A stretch of 23,707 nt of DNA from an uncultured Oscillospiraceae bacterium (GTDB lineage Bacteria > Bacillota > Clostridia > Oscillospirales > Acutalibacteraceae): the NCBI GenBank assembly GCA_910588415.1, contig CAJUPK010000020.1, positions 1 through 23,707 of the forward strand, written 5' to 3'. The translations under genes were made by a program, and so were the position numbers. Under the pieces are notes generated by a model. It was not told where the DNA came from. It was given only the letters and a program-made list of their open reading frames with translations, and did not search any database. Positions 14,899 to 19,626 of this stretch are shown piece after piece (position 1 is the first letter of the stretch; each line of letters starts with the position of its first letter).

Positions 14899-14970
14899 AC
14901 CAAGCCCCTTGGGGTTGGTGTTGCGAAGTAATCCGGAACTTGTGGCAGTGGCGGGTTACTTCACTTTTTT
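14899..14970 (+). ncRNA. Predicted small RNA 1 of the RHH array
   Basis: Promoter TTGATT (14864-14869), 17 bases, TAGAAT (14887-14892) with an extended TGG before it. The transcript would begin near 14899 with ACCAAGCCCCTTGGGG. The terminator is GAAGTAATCCG (14924-14934) with CGGGTTACTTC (14952-14962), then ACTTTTTT. The U-run coincides with the last Lys codons and the stop of RHH-A on the other strand. No open frame of useful length is present. Confidence 0.5.
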
Positions 14971-15140
14971 AGGTCGCTTTTCAACTTCTTTATTCCGCGC
15001 CGGGTAGCCTCCATTTTGCTTGTCCCCTCCTGCTCGCAATATTTCGCCAATATTTCGGCACATTCCGCGTCCAGCCGGACATGCATGGACTGCCCCTTGG
15101 GATTATCCGTTGGGCGGCCTAACTTCTTTTTCTCAGGCAA
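14961..15140 (-). CDS. Ribbon-helix-helix protein RHH-A (TTG start)
   Basis: Small DNA-binding protein of 59 residues reading (M)PEKKKLGRPTDNPKGQS, then the beta strand SMHVRLDAE, helix 1 CAEILAKYCEQEG, turn, and helix 2 TSKMEATRRGIKKLKSDL. This is the MetJ/Arc/CopG fold with the GRP N-terminal tail shared by all five array members. The start is TTG at 15140, eight bases after GGAGG, so gene callers that want ATG may miss it. It should bind as a dimer to the CTTTTG-GGCCC type half-sites at its own promoter (15153-15195). It is the last RHH gene in the array and precedes the 80-residue protein gene. Confidence 0.8.
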   Translation of the reverse strand: MPEKKKLGRPTDNPKGQSMHVRLDAECAEILAKYCEQEGTSKMEATRRGIKKLKSDLKK

Positions 15141-15152
15141 GCTTTCCGCCTC

Positions 15153-15199
15153 CTTTCGTGGCCCAAAATAACCATATCATAAAGGGCCTCAAAAGTCAA
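15153..15199 (-). promoter_or_regulatory. RHH-A promoter and inverted operator
   Basis: TTGACT (plus 15194-15199), 17 bases, TATGGT (plus 15171-15176). CTTTCGTGGCCC (15153-15164) and GGGCCTCAAAAG (15184-15195) form an inverted repeat that matches at 10 of 12 positions and brackets the -10. Confidence 0.6.
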
Positions 15200-15254
15200 G
15201 GGGAAATTCATCCTTTTTCTTGCTTTTTCCCCAAGGGGTTGGTAGAATGGATTT

Positions 15255-15326
15255 ACCAACCCCTTGGGAGGTTTGTGTGGAAACAGCCCGCTGCTTGGGA
15301 CGGCGCCGGGTTGTTTCTTATTTTTT
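15255..15326 (+). ncRNA. Predicted small RNA 2 of the RHH array
   Basis: Promoter TTGCTT (15220-15225), 17 bases, TAGAAT (15243-15248) with TGG extension. 5' end ACCAACCCCTTGGGAGG, then terminator GGAAACAGCCCG (15279-15290) with CGGGTTGTTTC (15307-15317) and TTATTTTTT. The U-run is the reverse of the Lys-Lys-stop end of RHH-B. Confidence 0.55.
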
Positions 15327-15506
15327 GATTTCTGCCTCCACAAGGTCAATACCCTTCTCAATGACCTCTGTACGGGATATTTTCAGGTATTCCGCGCAGT
15401 ATTGCAGTTTATCTGCGGTCTCTTGGGTAAGTCTCAACCCCAAGCTGACATTTTTCGTAATTTCCTTGGGAGGCCGCCCTGTTTTTGGAGCCAATCGCAT
15501 CACCAC
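15318..15506 (-). CDS. Ribbon-helix-helix protein RHH-B
   Basis: Predicted 62 residues: a tail ending KTGRPPKEITK, beta strand VSLGLRLTQE, helix 1 ETADKLQYCAEYLK, turn ISR, helix 2 TEVIEKGIDLVEAEIKK. It is a complete RHH domain and little else. Three in-frame starts compete, GTG at 15506, GTG at 15503 and ATG at 15500; the first lies eight bases after AGGAG and is preferred. Its own operator is the perfect 10-bp inverted repeat ACTTTTTGCT/AGCAAAAAGT. It is expected to be an autorepressor. It shares the TGRP tail with its neighbours but differs in most strand residues that would face DNA. Confidence 0.85.
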   Translation of the reverse strand: MVMRLAPKTGRPPKEITKNVSLGLRLTQETADKLQYCAEYLKISRTEVIEKGIDLVEAEIKK

Positions 15507-15555
15507 ACTTTTTGCTCCTGCAGTAATTAATATATTTGCCCAAGCAAAAAGTCAA
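15507..15555 (-). promoter_or_regulatory. RHH-B promoter and inverted operator
   Basis: TTGACT (plus 15550-15555), 17 bases, TATTAA (plus 15527-15532). ACTTTTTGCT (15507-15516) and AGCAAAAAGT (15543-15552) are perfect inverted copies on either side of the -10. Confidence 0.7.
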
Positions 15556-15602
15556 GACATATTTTTCTTGCTTTTTCCCCAGGAGTTTGGTAGAATGGAT
15601 TT

Positions 15603-15679
15603 ATCAAGCCCTTTGGGGTTTGCTTAAGAGACACTCGTGTGTGCTTGCTGCAGCTGAACGAGTGTCCTCTTCATTTTTC
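15603..15679 (+). ncRNA. Predicted small RNA 3 of the RHH array
   Basis: Promoter TTGCTT (15568-15573), 17 bases, TAGAAT (15591-15596) with TGG extension. 5' end ATCAAGCCCTTTGGGG, then a terminator from AAGAGACACTCGT (about 15626-15638) with ACGAGTGTCCTCTT (15658-15671) and ATTTTT. Its stem differs completely from sRNAs 2 and 4. The stretch TTTATCAAGCCCTTT at 15600 recurs at 18598 in the ferredoxin leader. Confidence 0.5.
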
Positions 15680-15844
15680 CTGTTCCAAAAGCAGCTGTAT
15701 CCCCCGGCGGATCGCTTCTGTTCTTGTAACGCCATGTCTTTCACAATATTGAAGCAAGCGCTGGTTGGTTGCCTGGTCAAACCGGATTTTCAGGTCCACA
15801 TTCTTGGGATTCTCTGATTTTGGCCGCCCTGTGCGCGGGCTCAT
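15671..15844 (-). CDS. Ribbon-helix-helix protein RHH-C
   Basis: Predicted 57 residues: MSPRTGRPKSENPKN, beta strand VDLKIRFDQA, helix 1 TNQRLLQYCERHG, helix 2 TRTEAIRRGIQLLLEQEK. ATG at 15844 follows GAGGTG. This is the most canonical member of the array and typical of stand-alone clostridial RHH regulators. Its promoter carries the imperfect inverted repeat ACTTTCCGCACTC / GAGCGCAAAAAGT. The stop lies in the terminator of sRNA 3 on the other strand. Function as an autorepressor is inferred from fold and operator placement. Confidence 0.87.
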   Translation of the reverse strand: MSPRTGRPKSENPKNVDLKIRFDQATNQRLLQYCERHGVTRTEAIRRGIQLLLEQEK

Positions 15845-15855
15845 CCCATCACCTC

Positions 15856-15906
15856 ACTTTCCGCACTCTGTAAATTTGTTATACTTTATAGAGCGCAAAA
15901 AGTCAA
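15856..15906 (-). promoter_or_regulatory. RHH-C promoter and inverted operator
   Basis: TTGACT (plus 15901-15906), 17 bases, TATAAC (plus 15878-15883). ACTTTCCGCACTC (15856-15868) and GAGCGCAAAAAGT (15891-15903) are inverted and match at 10 of 13 positions. Confidence 0.68.
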
Positions 15907-15961
15907 CTGGCAATTTTCTGTTTTTCTTGCTTTTCCCCTAGAAACCTGGTAGAATAGATTT

Positions 15962-16033
15962 GCCAAGCCCTTTGGGGGTTTGTCTGGAAACAGCCCGCTG
16001 CTTTGGACGGCGTCGGGCTGTTTCTTATTTTTT
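15962..16033 (+). ncRNA. Predicted small RNA 4 of the RHH array
   Basis: Promoter TTGCTT (15927-15932), 17 bases, TAGAAT (15950-15955) with TGG extension. 5' end GCCAAGCCCTTTGGGGG, then terminator GAAACAGCCCG (15987-15997) with CGGGCTGTTTC (16014-16024) and TTATTTTTTT, the best terminator of the set. It is nearly identical to sRNA 2 in the stem. Confidence 0.58.
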
Positions 16034-16207
16034 TGTAAGCCGTTTGTACAGAGAATCCACCATTTCTTGAAAGAGCTGTATCTTGGTCTTCCCAGAAAGC
16101 CGGGAGCACTCCTGGAACTTTGCCACGGTTTCAGGGGTTACCCGAAAGGCGATTTGAGCGTCTTTGCGCTCTTTCCCTGCAATGGGGCGGCCTGTCCTAG
16201 GCGACAT
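16025..16207 (-). CDS. Ribbon-helix-helix protein RHH-D
   Basis: Predicted 60 residues from ATG at 16207 (GAGGTGGTGAG upstream); a longer frame would run through the promoter. It reads MSPRTGRPIAGKERKD, beta strand AQIAFRVTPE, helix 1 TVAKFQECSRLSG, helix 2 KTKIQLFQEMVDSLYKRL. Helix 2 departs from the TEAIRRGI pattern of the other members, so this unit has diverged most in the dimer core. Its promoter carries two direct copies of TGCCTATGC besides the inverted CTTTTGC pair. Confidence 0.86.
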   Translation of the reverse strand: MSPRTGRPIAGKERKDAQIAFRVTPETVAKFQECSRLSGKTKIQLFQEMVDSLYKRLTKK

Positions 16208-16219
16208 CTCACCACCTCG

Positions 16220-16265
16220 CTTTTGCCTATGCTTAATTATATGCATATGCCTATGCAAAAGTCAA
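16220..16265 (-). promoter_or_regulatory. RHH-D promoter with inverted and direct repeats
   Basis: TTGACT (plus 16260-16265), 18 bases, TATAAT (plus 16236-16241). CTTTTGC (16220-16226) and GCAAAAG (16255-16261) are inverted; TGCCTATGC occurs directly at 16224-16232 and 16248-16256. Confidence 0.7.
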
Positions 16266-16319
16266 GAGGCAGTTCCCCTTTTTCTTGCTTTTTCCCTAGA
16301 AATCTGGTAGAATGAATTG

Positions 16320-16395
16320 ACCAAACTCCTTGGGGAGATGGGGCTATAAGATGGTCAGGAAGCTTTGCAGAGCAGGTCCTGGCTGTCTTATTTTT
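16320..16395 (+). ncRNA. Predicted small RNA 5 of the RHH array
   Basis: Promoter TTGCTT (16285-16290), 17 bases, TAGAAT (16308-16313) with TGG extension. 5' end ACCAAACTCCTTGGGG, which contains CTCCTT, the complement of a Shine-Dalgarno sequence. Terminator AAGATGGTCAGGA (about 16348-16360) pairs with TCCTGGCTGTCTT and is followed by ATTTTTCTTTT. Confidence 0.5.
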
Positions 16396-16564
16396 CTTTT
16401 ACCTTCTCATAGACCTCCCGAATCCCCTGGCGGATGACCGCCGCCTTCGTCATCCCTGTTTTCTTACAGCAGATTTCCAACAGCCGGACATCCTCGTCGG
16501 ACATTCGGATTCTGGTTTCATGGGTCTTGGGGTCCATGGTGGGCCTTCCCATCTTCGGAGACAT
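16388..16564 (-). CDS. Ribbon-helix-helix protein RHH-E
   Basis: Predicted 58 residues: MSPKMGRPTMDPKTHE, beta strand TRIRMSDEDVRL, helix 1 LLEICCKKTGM, helix 2 TKAAVIRQGIREVYEKVKEK. ATG at 16564 follows AGGGGGTG. It is the first RHH gene downstream of rsmI and has its own promoter inside a perfect inverted repeat (CTTTTGTGTC/GACACAAAAG). The two adjacent cysteines in helix 1 are unlike the other members. Autorepression is inferred. Confidence 0.85.
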   Translation of the reverse strand: MSPKMGRPTMDPKTHETRIRMSDEDVRLLEICCKKTGMTKAAVIRQGIREVYEKVKEK

Positions 16565-16574
16565 GTTACACCCC

Positions 16575-16624
16575 CTTTTGTGTCACCGTAAGTATAGTAT
16601 ATATTTTGGAGACACAAAAGTCAA
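16575..16624 (-). promoter_or_regulatory. RHH-E promoter and inverted operator
   Basis: TTGACT (plus 16619-16624), 17 bases, TATACT (plus 16596-16601). CTTTTGTGTC (16575-16584) and GACACAAAAG (16611-16620) are perfect inverted copies. Confidence 0.75.
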
Positions 16625-16653
16625 GGGGCAGTTTCCCTTTTTTGCTTTCCCCT

Positions 16654-17529
16654 TTATTCCTCCGTCTCCCCAAGGGGTTTCTCCTCCGCAAGGGCCCGGT
16701 AGATCTCCGCTTTTCTGTGCCCGGTCTGTTTTGCGGCCTGCTTTGCCGCCTCGCTGGCAGAGCAGCCCTCTGCTGCCAGGTCCCTGGCCAGCTCCACCGC
16801 GTCCTCCAGGGTATAGGGCTCCTCCTCTGCCAGCGGCTGGGCCCCGGCCACCACCAGCACAAACTCTCCCCTGGCCTCCTGCTCCCGGTAATGGGCGGCA
16901 GCCTCCTGCAAAGTGGTGCGCCACACCTCTTCATGCACCTTGGTCAGCTCCCGCACCAGGGCGATCCGCCGCTGCCCGCCAAAGAGCTTCTCCAAGTCCC
17001 CCAGGGTCCGGCGCAGCTTGTGGGGGGCCTCGTAGAAGATCATGGTGCGGGTCTCCCTCTCCACCTGCCGCAGATGCTCCCTGCGGCTGCGCTTGTTCAT
17101 GGAGAGAAAACCCTCAAAGGTGAACCGCCCGGTGGGCAGGCCGCTGACCGCCAGGGCCGATATGGCGGCTGTGGGGCCGGGCACCACGTACACCGGCAGG
17201 TTTTCTGCCGCGCAGGCGGCAATCAGCGTCTCCCCCGGGTCAGAGACAGCGGGCATCCCCGCGTCAGACACCAAGGCGCAGGTCTCCCCGGCCCGCAGCC
17301 GCTGCAGGATGGCCTCTCCTCGGCTGCGCTTGTTGTGCTCAAAATAACTGACCAGCGGTCTGTGGCCTATGCCAAAGTGGTTCAGCAGGGCCCTGGTCAC
17401 CCGGGTGTCCTCTGCGGCGATAAAGTCCGCCTGCTCCAAGGTCTCCCGGGCCCGGGGGGAAAAGTCCCCCAGGTTGCCAATGGGGGTGCCCACCACGTAC
17501 AGCGCCCCTTTTTCCAGCGTTTGGCTCAT
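16654..17529 (-). CDS. rsmI: 16S rRNA (cytidine1402-2'-O)-methyltransferase
   Basis: Predicted 291 residues. It methylates the ribose of C1402 in the decoding centre of 16S rRNA using SAM. Motifs are LYVVGTPIGNLGDFSPRA at the N-terminus, AAEDTRVTRALLNHFGI, LVSDAGMPAVSDPGETLI and VVPGPTAAISALAVSGLP, which together define the family. The C-terminal extension EAAKQAAKQTGHRKAEIYRA resembles the RsmI HTH-like tail. It overlaps the preceding methyltransferase gene by four bases (ATGA). Its last codons abut the truncated end of the RHH array, so the array has been inserted or expanded directly behind it. Confidence 0.97.
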   Translation of the reverse strand: MSQTLEKGALYVVGTPIGNLGDFSPRARETLEQADFIAAEDTRVTRALLNHFGIGHRPLVSYFEHNKRSRGEAILQRLRAGETCALVSDAGMPAVSDPGETLIAACAAENLPVYVVPGPTAAISALAVSGLPTGRFTFEGFLSMNKRSRREHLRQVERETRTMIFYEAPHKLRRTLGDLEKLFGGQRRIALVRELTKVHEEVWRTTLQEAAAHYREQEARGEFVLVVAGAQPLAEEEPYTLEDAVELARDLAAEGCSASEAAKQAAKQTGHRKAEIYRALAEEKPLGETEE

Positions 17530-18296
17530 ACCGCCCCCTCCTCTCTATGGGACCATGTATAGTCCCCGTATATGTCCAGCATCTCCCCTGTGGGCTGCCC
17601 GTCCTCTCCCTGCACCACCAACGTGGGCAGGGCCTGCAGGCCGGATCTGCCGCCGCTTCTACATTCCAGCAGAAACAGGTAGGGGGCCTTGTCCCTGCGG
17701 GCCTGCACCAGCTGCAGCCGTTTGGGCTCCAGCCGATGGCCCGCCAGCGTGCCCATGGCCTCCGCCATCCGCCCCACCGGCAGACAGAGGCACAGCCTGC
17801 CCCCGCACTTCAGGGCATACTGGGCGGCCCGGGCCAAGTCCTGCAAGGACATCTCCCCCTCCCTGCGGGCTGTGTCCCGCTGGGGGTCCTCTGCCCGCAG
17901 GCCCGCTCCCACAGGGAAATAGGGCGGGTTACAGGCCGCCAGCTCCAGCCCCTGATGGGGAAGCCAGCGTTTATAGTCCCGCACATCCCCCTGCACCACG
18001 GTAATCCGCTGCCCCAGTCCGTTGGCCTCTGCCGACCGCCTGGCAAGCTCTGCCGCTTCCCTCTGCACCTCCAGGGCCAGCACAGGCCCTGGCCTGGCCC
18101 TGCGGCACCACAGCAGGGGGATGGTCCCGCAGCCAGTACCCAGGTCCGCGCACCGCTCTCCTGGCCGGGGCTGGGAAAAATGGGCCAGCAGCAGGGTGTC
18201 TGTGGTAAAGCCATGGCCCCCTCCTGTAAGCACCCGCAGGTTTTGCCCCAGGGGCTCCCAGCGCTCTGTATGTTTCCCCTGTTTCCCGCCGTCCAT
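17526..18296 (-). CDS. tRNA1(Val) (adenine37-N6)-methyltransferase-like SAM enzyme
   Basis: Predicted 256 residues of Rossmann methyltransferase. Motif I is CADLGTGCGTIPLLWCRRA, acidic loop ALEVQREAAELAR, and the catalytic motif IV is ACNPPYF, as in N6-adenine methyltransferases acting on RNA. The N-terminal LRVLTGGGHGFTTDTLLLAHF is the signature of the YfiC/TrmN6 group. The gene normally lies beside rsmI in Firmicutes, as here, with a coupled ATGA overlap. The C-terminal part (LLECRSGGRSGLQALPTLVV) is also typical. Calling the exact tRNA target from the name alone would be an overreach. Confidence 0.93.
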   Translation of the reverse strand: MDGGKQGKHTERWEPLGQNLRVLTGGGHGFTTDTLLLAHFSQPRPGERCADLGTGCGTIPLLWCRRARPGPVLALEVQREAAELARRSAEANGLGQRITVVQGDVRDYKRWLPHQGLELAACNPPYFPVGAGLRAEDPQRDTARREGEMSLQDLARAAQYALKCGGRLCLCLPVGRMAEAMGTLAGHRLEPKRLQLVQARRDKAPYLFLLECRSGGRSGLQALPTLVVQGEDGQPTGEMLDIYGDYTWSHREEGAV

Positions 18297-18316
18297 CGCC
18301 CCACTCTCCTTTCACG

Positions 18317-18357
18317 AAAAAAGCGAAACCCGAAAACACTGTTCAGGTTCCGCTTTT
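18317..18357 (-). terminator. Terminator of the ferredoxin gene
   Basis: AAAAGCGAAACCCG (about 18319-18332) pairs with CAGGTTCCGCTTTT (18343-18356); on the minus strand the stem runs into TTTTTT. It lies about 18 bases after the stop. Confidence 0.85.
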
Positions 18358-18375
18358 TCTGCTTTTTGCCAGAGT

Positions 18376-18546
18376 TTAGCCCTCCTGGGGAGCACCCACA
18401 GGGCAAACACCCGCGCAGGCGCCGCAGTCCAGGCACTTGTCCGGGTCGATCACGTACTTGCCGTCGCCCTCAGCAATGGCGTCAGCAGGGCACTCGCCCG
18501 CGCAGGCGCCGCAGGCAATGCACTCGTCGTTGATGGTATAAGGCAT
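18376..18546 (-). CDS. 2[4Fe-4S] ferredoxin
   Basis: Predicted 56 residues, exactly the size of clostridial ferredoxins. Two cluster motifs are intact: CIACGACAGECP and CLDCGACAGVCP, each CxxCxxCxxxCP, on an internally duplicated fold. It shuttles low-potential electrons between enzymes such as pyruvate:ferredoxin oxidoreductase, hydrogenase and Rnf. ATG at 18546 has GGAGGTG upstream; a start five codons earlier has none. It is a single-gene unit with its own promoter, a structured leader and a terminator. Confidence 0.97.
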   Translation of the reverse strand: MPYTINDECIACGACAGECPADAIAEGDGKYVIDPDKCLDCGACAGVCPVGAPQEG

Positions 18547-18574
18547 TGAAAACACCTCCATGTAATTTGGGCGG

Positions 18575-18616
18575 CTTGGTGAAGCCCCAAGGGTCCTTTA
18601 TCAAGCCCTTTCGGCT
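18575..18616 (-). promoter_or_regulatory. Ferredoxin leader with sRNA-like sequence
   Basis: The plus strand here reads TTTATCAAGCCCTTT (18598-18612), a 15-base match to the start of sRNA 3 (15600-15614). The ferredoxin mRNA therefore carries the complement AAAGGGCTTGATAAA. A hairpin GAAGCC/GGCTTC and an internal AAGGG/CCCTT are also possible. It is either a target site or a decayed relic. Confidence 0.4.
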
Positions 18617-18637
18617 TCCCTGCCGCGCTTCTCTTCT

Positions 18638-18665
18638 ATTCTATCATATTTCCGTAAAATTGCAA
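18638..18665 (-). promoter_or_regulatory. Promoter of the ferredoxin gene
   Basis: On the minus strand TTGCAA (plus 18660-18665), 16 bases and TAGAAT (plus 18638-18643) preceded by TGA as an extended -10. Confidence 0.65.
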
Positions 18666-18704
18666 CAGTTTTTCCTGTCCATATCCATGGATTTTTTTGC
18701 CGGG

Positions 18705-19568
18705 CTATTCCAGGTCCTTCAGTTTCTCCAGCTCCTGCCTCTCCACCTTCACCCGGCCGTCCCGCAGCACCTTGACCTGGCTGGCCAAAAACACCTTGGG
18801 GGCCGCGTCCGGGTCCTTGTCCAAGCGCACGGTCAGCTTGTGAGTCAGCAGGTTTTGGTCAATGACCACACCCTTGCCGTCCGGGGTAGAGACCAAAGCG
18901 TTCACCTTGGGCGTGGTGCGCAGCAGGTCCTGATAGGCCTCCTGCTCGTATTTCAGGCAGCACATCAGCCGCCCGCAGGCCCCGGAGATCTTCACCGGGT
19001 TCAGGGACAGGCCCTGCTCCTTGGCCATCTTGATGGACACGGGCTGAAAGCCCCCCAGAAAGGACCCGCAGCAGAAGGGCCTGCCGCAGATGCCAATGCC
19101 CCCCAGCATTTTGGCCTCGTCCCGCACGCCGATCTGCCGCAGCTCAATGCGGGTGCGGAACATGCCTGCCAGGTCCTTCACCAGCTCCCGGAAGTCCACC
19201 CGGCCGTCCGCGGTAAAGTAGAAGAGAACCTTGTTGTTGTCAAAGGTGTACTCCACATCCACCAGCTTCATCTCCAAGCCCCGGGCAGCAATGCGCTTTT
19301 CGCAGGCCTTAAAGGCGGTTTTCTCCTTGCGGTGGTTCTCCTCCACCCGTTTCAGGTCCTCGGGGGTGGCCCGGCGGATAAATTTGCGCAGGGGCTGCAC
19401 AATGGCCGCGTCCCGCACCTCCCGGTTCTCCATGGCCACCTCTCCGCACTCAACGCCCCGGGCGGTCTCCACAATGGCCATCTCTCCTTTTGCCAGCTGC
19501 TGGCCGCCGGGGTCAAAATAGTACACCTTGCCGGTGCTTTTAAAGCGCACGCCAATTACTTCTGCCAT
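18705..19568 (-). CDS. ricT: PSP1 domain protein RicT (YaaT family)
   Basis: Predicted 287 residues of the PSP1 C-terminal family. It starts MAEVIGVRFKSTGKVYYFDP and carries GGIGICGRPFCCGSFLGGF and SGACGRLMCCLKYEQEAY, where the Cys residues bind 4Fe-4S clusters in the Bacillus RicA-RicF-RicT (Y) complex. That complex stimulates RNase Y processing and affects sporulation and competence. The order darA-holB-ricT is conserved across Firmicutes and supports the call. ATG at 19568 follows AGGAGAATAG at a somewhat long distance. Confidence 0.95.
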   Translation of the reverse strand: MAEVIGVRFKSTGKVYYFDPGGQQLAKGEMAIVETARGVECGEVAMENREVRDAAIVQPLRKFIRRATPEDLKRVEENHRKEKTAFKACEKRIAARGLEMKLVDVEYTFDNNKVLFYFTADGRVDFRELVKDLAGMFRTRIELRQIGVRDEAKMLGGIGICGRPFCCGSFLGGFQPVSIKMAKEQGLSLNPVKISGACGRLMCCLKYEQEAYQDLLRTTPKVNALVSTPDGKGVVIDQNLLTHKLTVRLDKDPDAAPKVFLASQVKVLRDGRVKVERQELEKLKDLE

Positions 19569-19626
19569 TCTTTTCTATTCTCCTGAAAGTCTTTTATGGT
19601 CTGTTCTGGGCCTTGAGAGGCCCGGC

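Larger units (their letters stand above)
14864..16625. repeat. Five tandem RHH repressor/sRNA cassettes
   Basis: Five units start with the plus-strand -35 box at 14864, 15220, 15568, 15927 and 16285, with periods of 356, 348, 359 and 358 bp. Each holds, left to right: a TTGCTT-17-TGGTAGAAT promoter (TTGATT in unit 1), a C-rich 5' end of the form ACCAAGCCCCTTGGGG, a terminator hairpin, the RHH gene on the minus strand, its promoter inside an inverted repeat, and a trailing GTCAAGGGGCAGTTTCCC-like stretch. The genes themselves have diverged strongly, while the sRNA promoter is nearly invariant. The -10 box lies in the loop of a dyad (GGGGTTGGTA/TACCAACCCC in unit 2). The array ends at rsmI, where the next unit is cut off. 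Confidence 0.88.

Noticed and set aside
14864..16625. Integron-type cassette array with attC sites
   Set aside because: The hairpins recur between small genes as in an integron, but they lack the RYYYAAC/GTTRRRY core pair, no integrase is present, and the dyads are better explained as promoters.
14864..16625. CRISPR array or toxin-antitoxin operon
   Set aside because: The unit length of about 350 bp with genes inside is not CRISPR-like, and none of the RHH genes has a toxin partner beside it.
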